Of a stretch of DNA of 6,271 nucleotides, positions 6,184 through 6,271 are shown piece after piece. The position numbers were made by a program, and so were the translations under genes. Each line of letters begins with the position of its first letter. Position 1 is the stretch's first letter. Source of the stretch: a bacterium (GTDB taxonomy: Bacteria; Desulfobacterota; Anaeroferrophillalia; Anaeroferrophillales; Anaeroferrophillaceae); assembly GCA_029940125.1 (NCBI GenBank), contig JAOZRP010000146.1, positions 1-6,271 on the forward strand. Direction: 5' to 3'. Under the pieces are notes generated by a model, which saw only the letters and a program-made list of their open reading frames with translations, made no database searches and was not told the DNA's origin.

Positions 6184-6271
6184 CACTCACGCTGCTTCAA
6201 GTTAAGTCGTTAGCTGTCAGCACTGAACAAATCAAGGCTTCAGGTCCAAGGCAGGCTCAACGCCCGCAACC
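6184..6271 (-). other. Leader upstream of purD, possibly with the last codons of an upstream gene
   Basis: No complete gene fits in these 88 bases. On the minus strand one frame stays open from the window edge to a TGA at 6232-6234, reading about twelve residues ending in LDLKP. It could be the end of an upstream gene, but I do not recognise it, and it does not look like the usual C-terminus of PurH, a common neighbour of purD. The following 50 bases contain CTGACA at 6215-6220 but no convincing -10 box at 16-18 bases from it. I see no riboswitch, purine-operator palindrome or hairpin with a U-run. Confidence 0.3.

Noticed and set aside
6190..6234. A sigma70-type promoter before purD (CTGACA or TTGATT as the -35 box).
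   Set aside because: At 16-18 bases downstream of either hexamer the candidate -10 sequences match TATAAT poorly, so the hexamers are no better than chance.

Overview
This 6.3-kb window is a compact, ordinary-looking bacterial chromosomal segment. It carries five complete genes, all read on the minus strand, so transcription runs from right to left. In that order they are purD (phosphoribosylamine--glycine ligase), purE (N5-CAIR mutase), a single-domain threonylcarbamoyl-AMP synthase of the TsaC/YrdC/Sua5 family, a ThiI-like PP-loop ATPase with a C-terminal NFACT-R-type RNA-binding region, and mutS (mismatch-recognition ATPase). There are no tRNA or rRNA genes, insertion sequences, CRISPR arrays or phage genes in view.

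Layout: positions 6171-6271 are a leader upstream of purD, with a good ribosome binding site but no promoter I can defend. It may hold the last codons of an upstream gene. purD and purE are 12 nt apart if purE starts at its ATG. purE and tsaC are 25 nt apart, with a small tandem heptamer across the purE stop. tsaC/thiI-like and thiI-like/mutS each overlap by 4 nt (ATGA), with Shine-Dalgarno sequences inside the upstream gene. mutS ends at position 7, and only six bases lie beyond it. No internal terminator is visible, so a single transcript is the simplest reading.

How the genes work together: the first two catalyse steps of de novo IMP synthesis. The next two are predicted to modify tRNA: t6A37 precursor synthesis by TsaC, and probable 4-thiouridine formation by the PP-loop protein. 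The last begins methyl-directed-type mismatch repair. The tight coupling of the last three genes suggests co-expression, not a shared pathway.

Organism: the sequence is GC-rich, by eye in the high fifties percent. The protein sequences, the gene order and the PP-loop/NFACT-R protein fit an anaerobic member of the Desulfobacterota (former Deltaproteobacteria). That is inference from pattern recognition, not a database result.

The most noteworthy element is the PP-loop protein at 2700-3713. It lacks the THUMP and rhodanese regions of classical ThiI, carries a CxxC plus a distal GGC cysteine, ends in an NFACT-R-like region, and has SRGLDS where SGGxDS is usual. The family has been predicted before in comparative-genomics work as an alternative tRNA thiolation enzyme, so it is under-characterised but not entirely new. 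I see no wholly undescribed system in this window.
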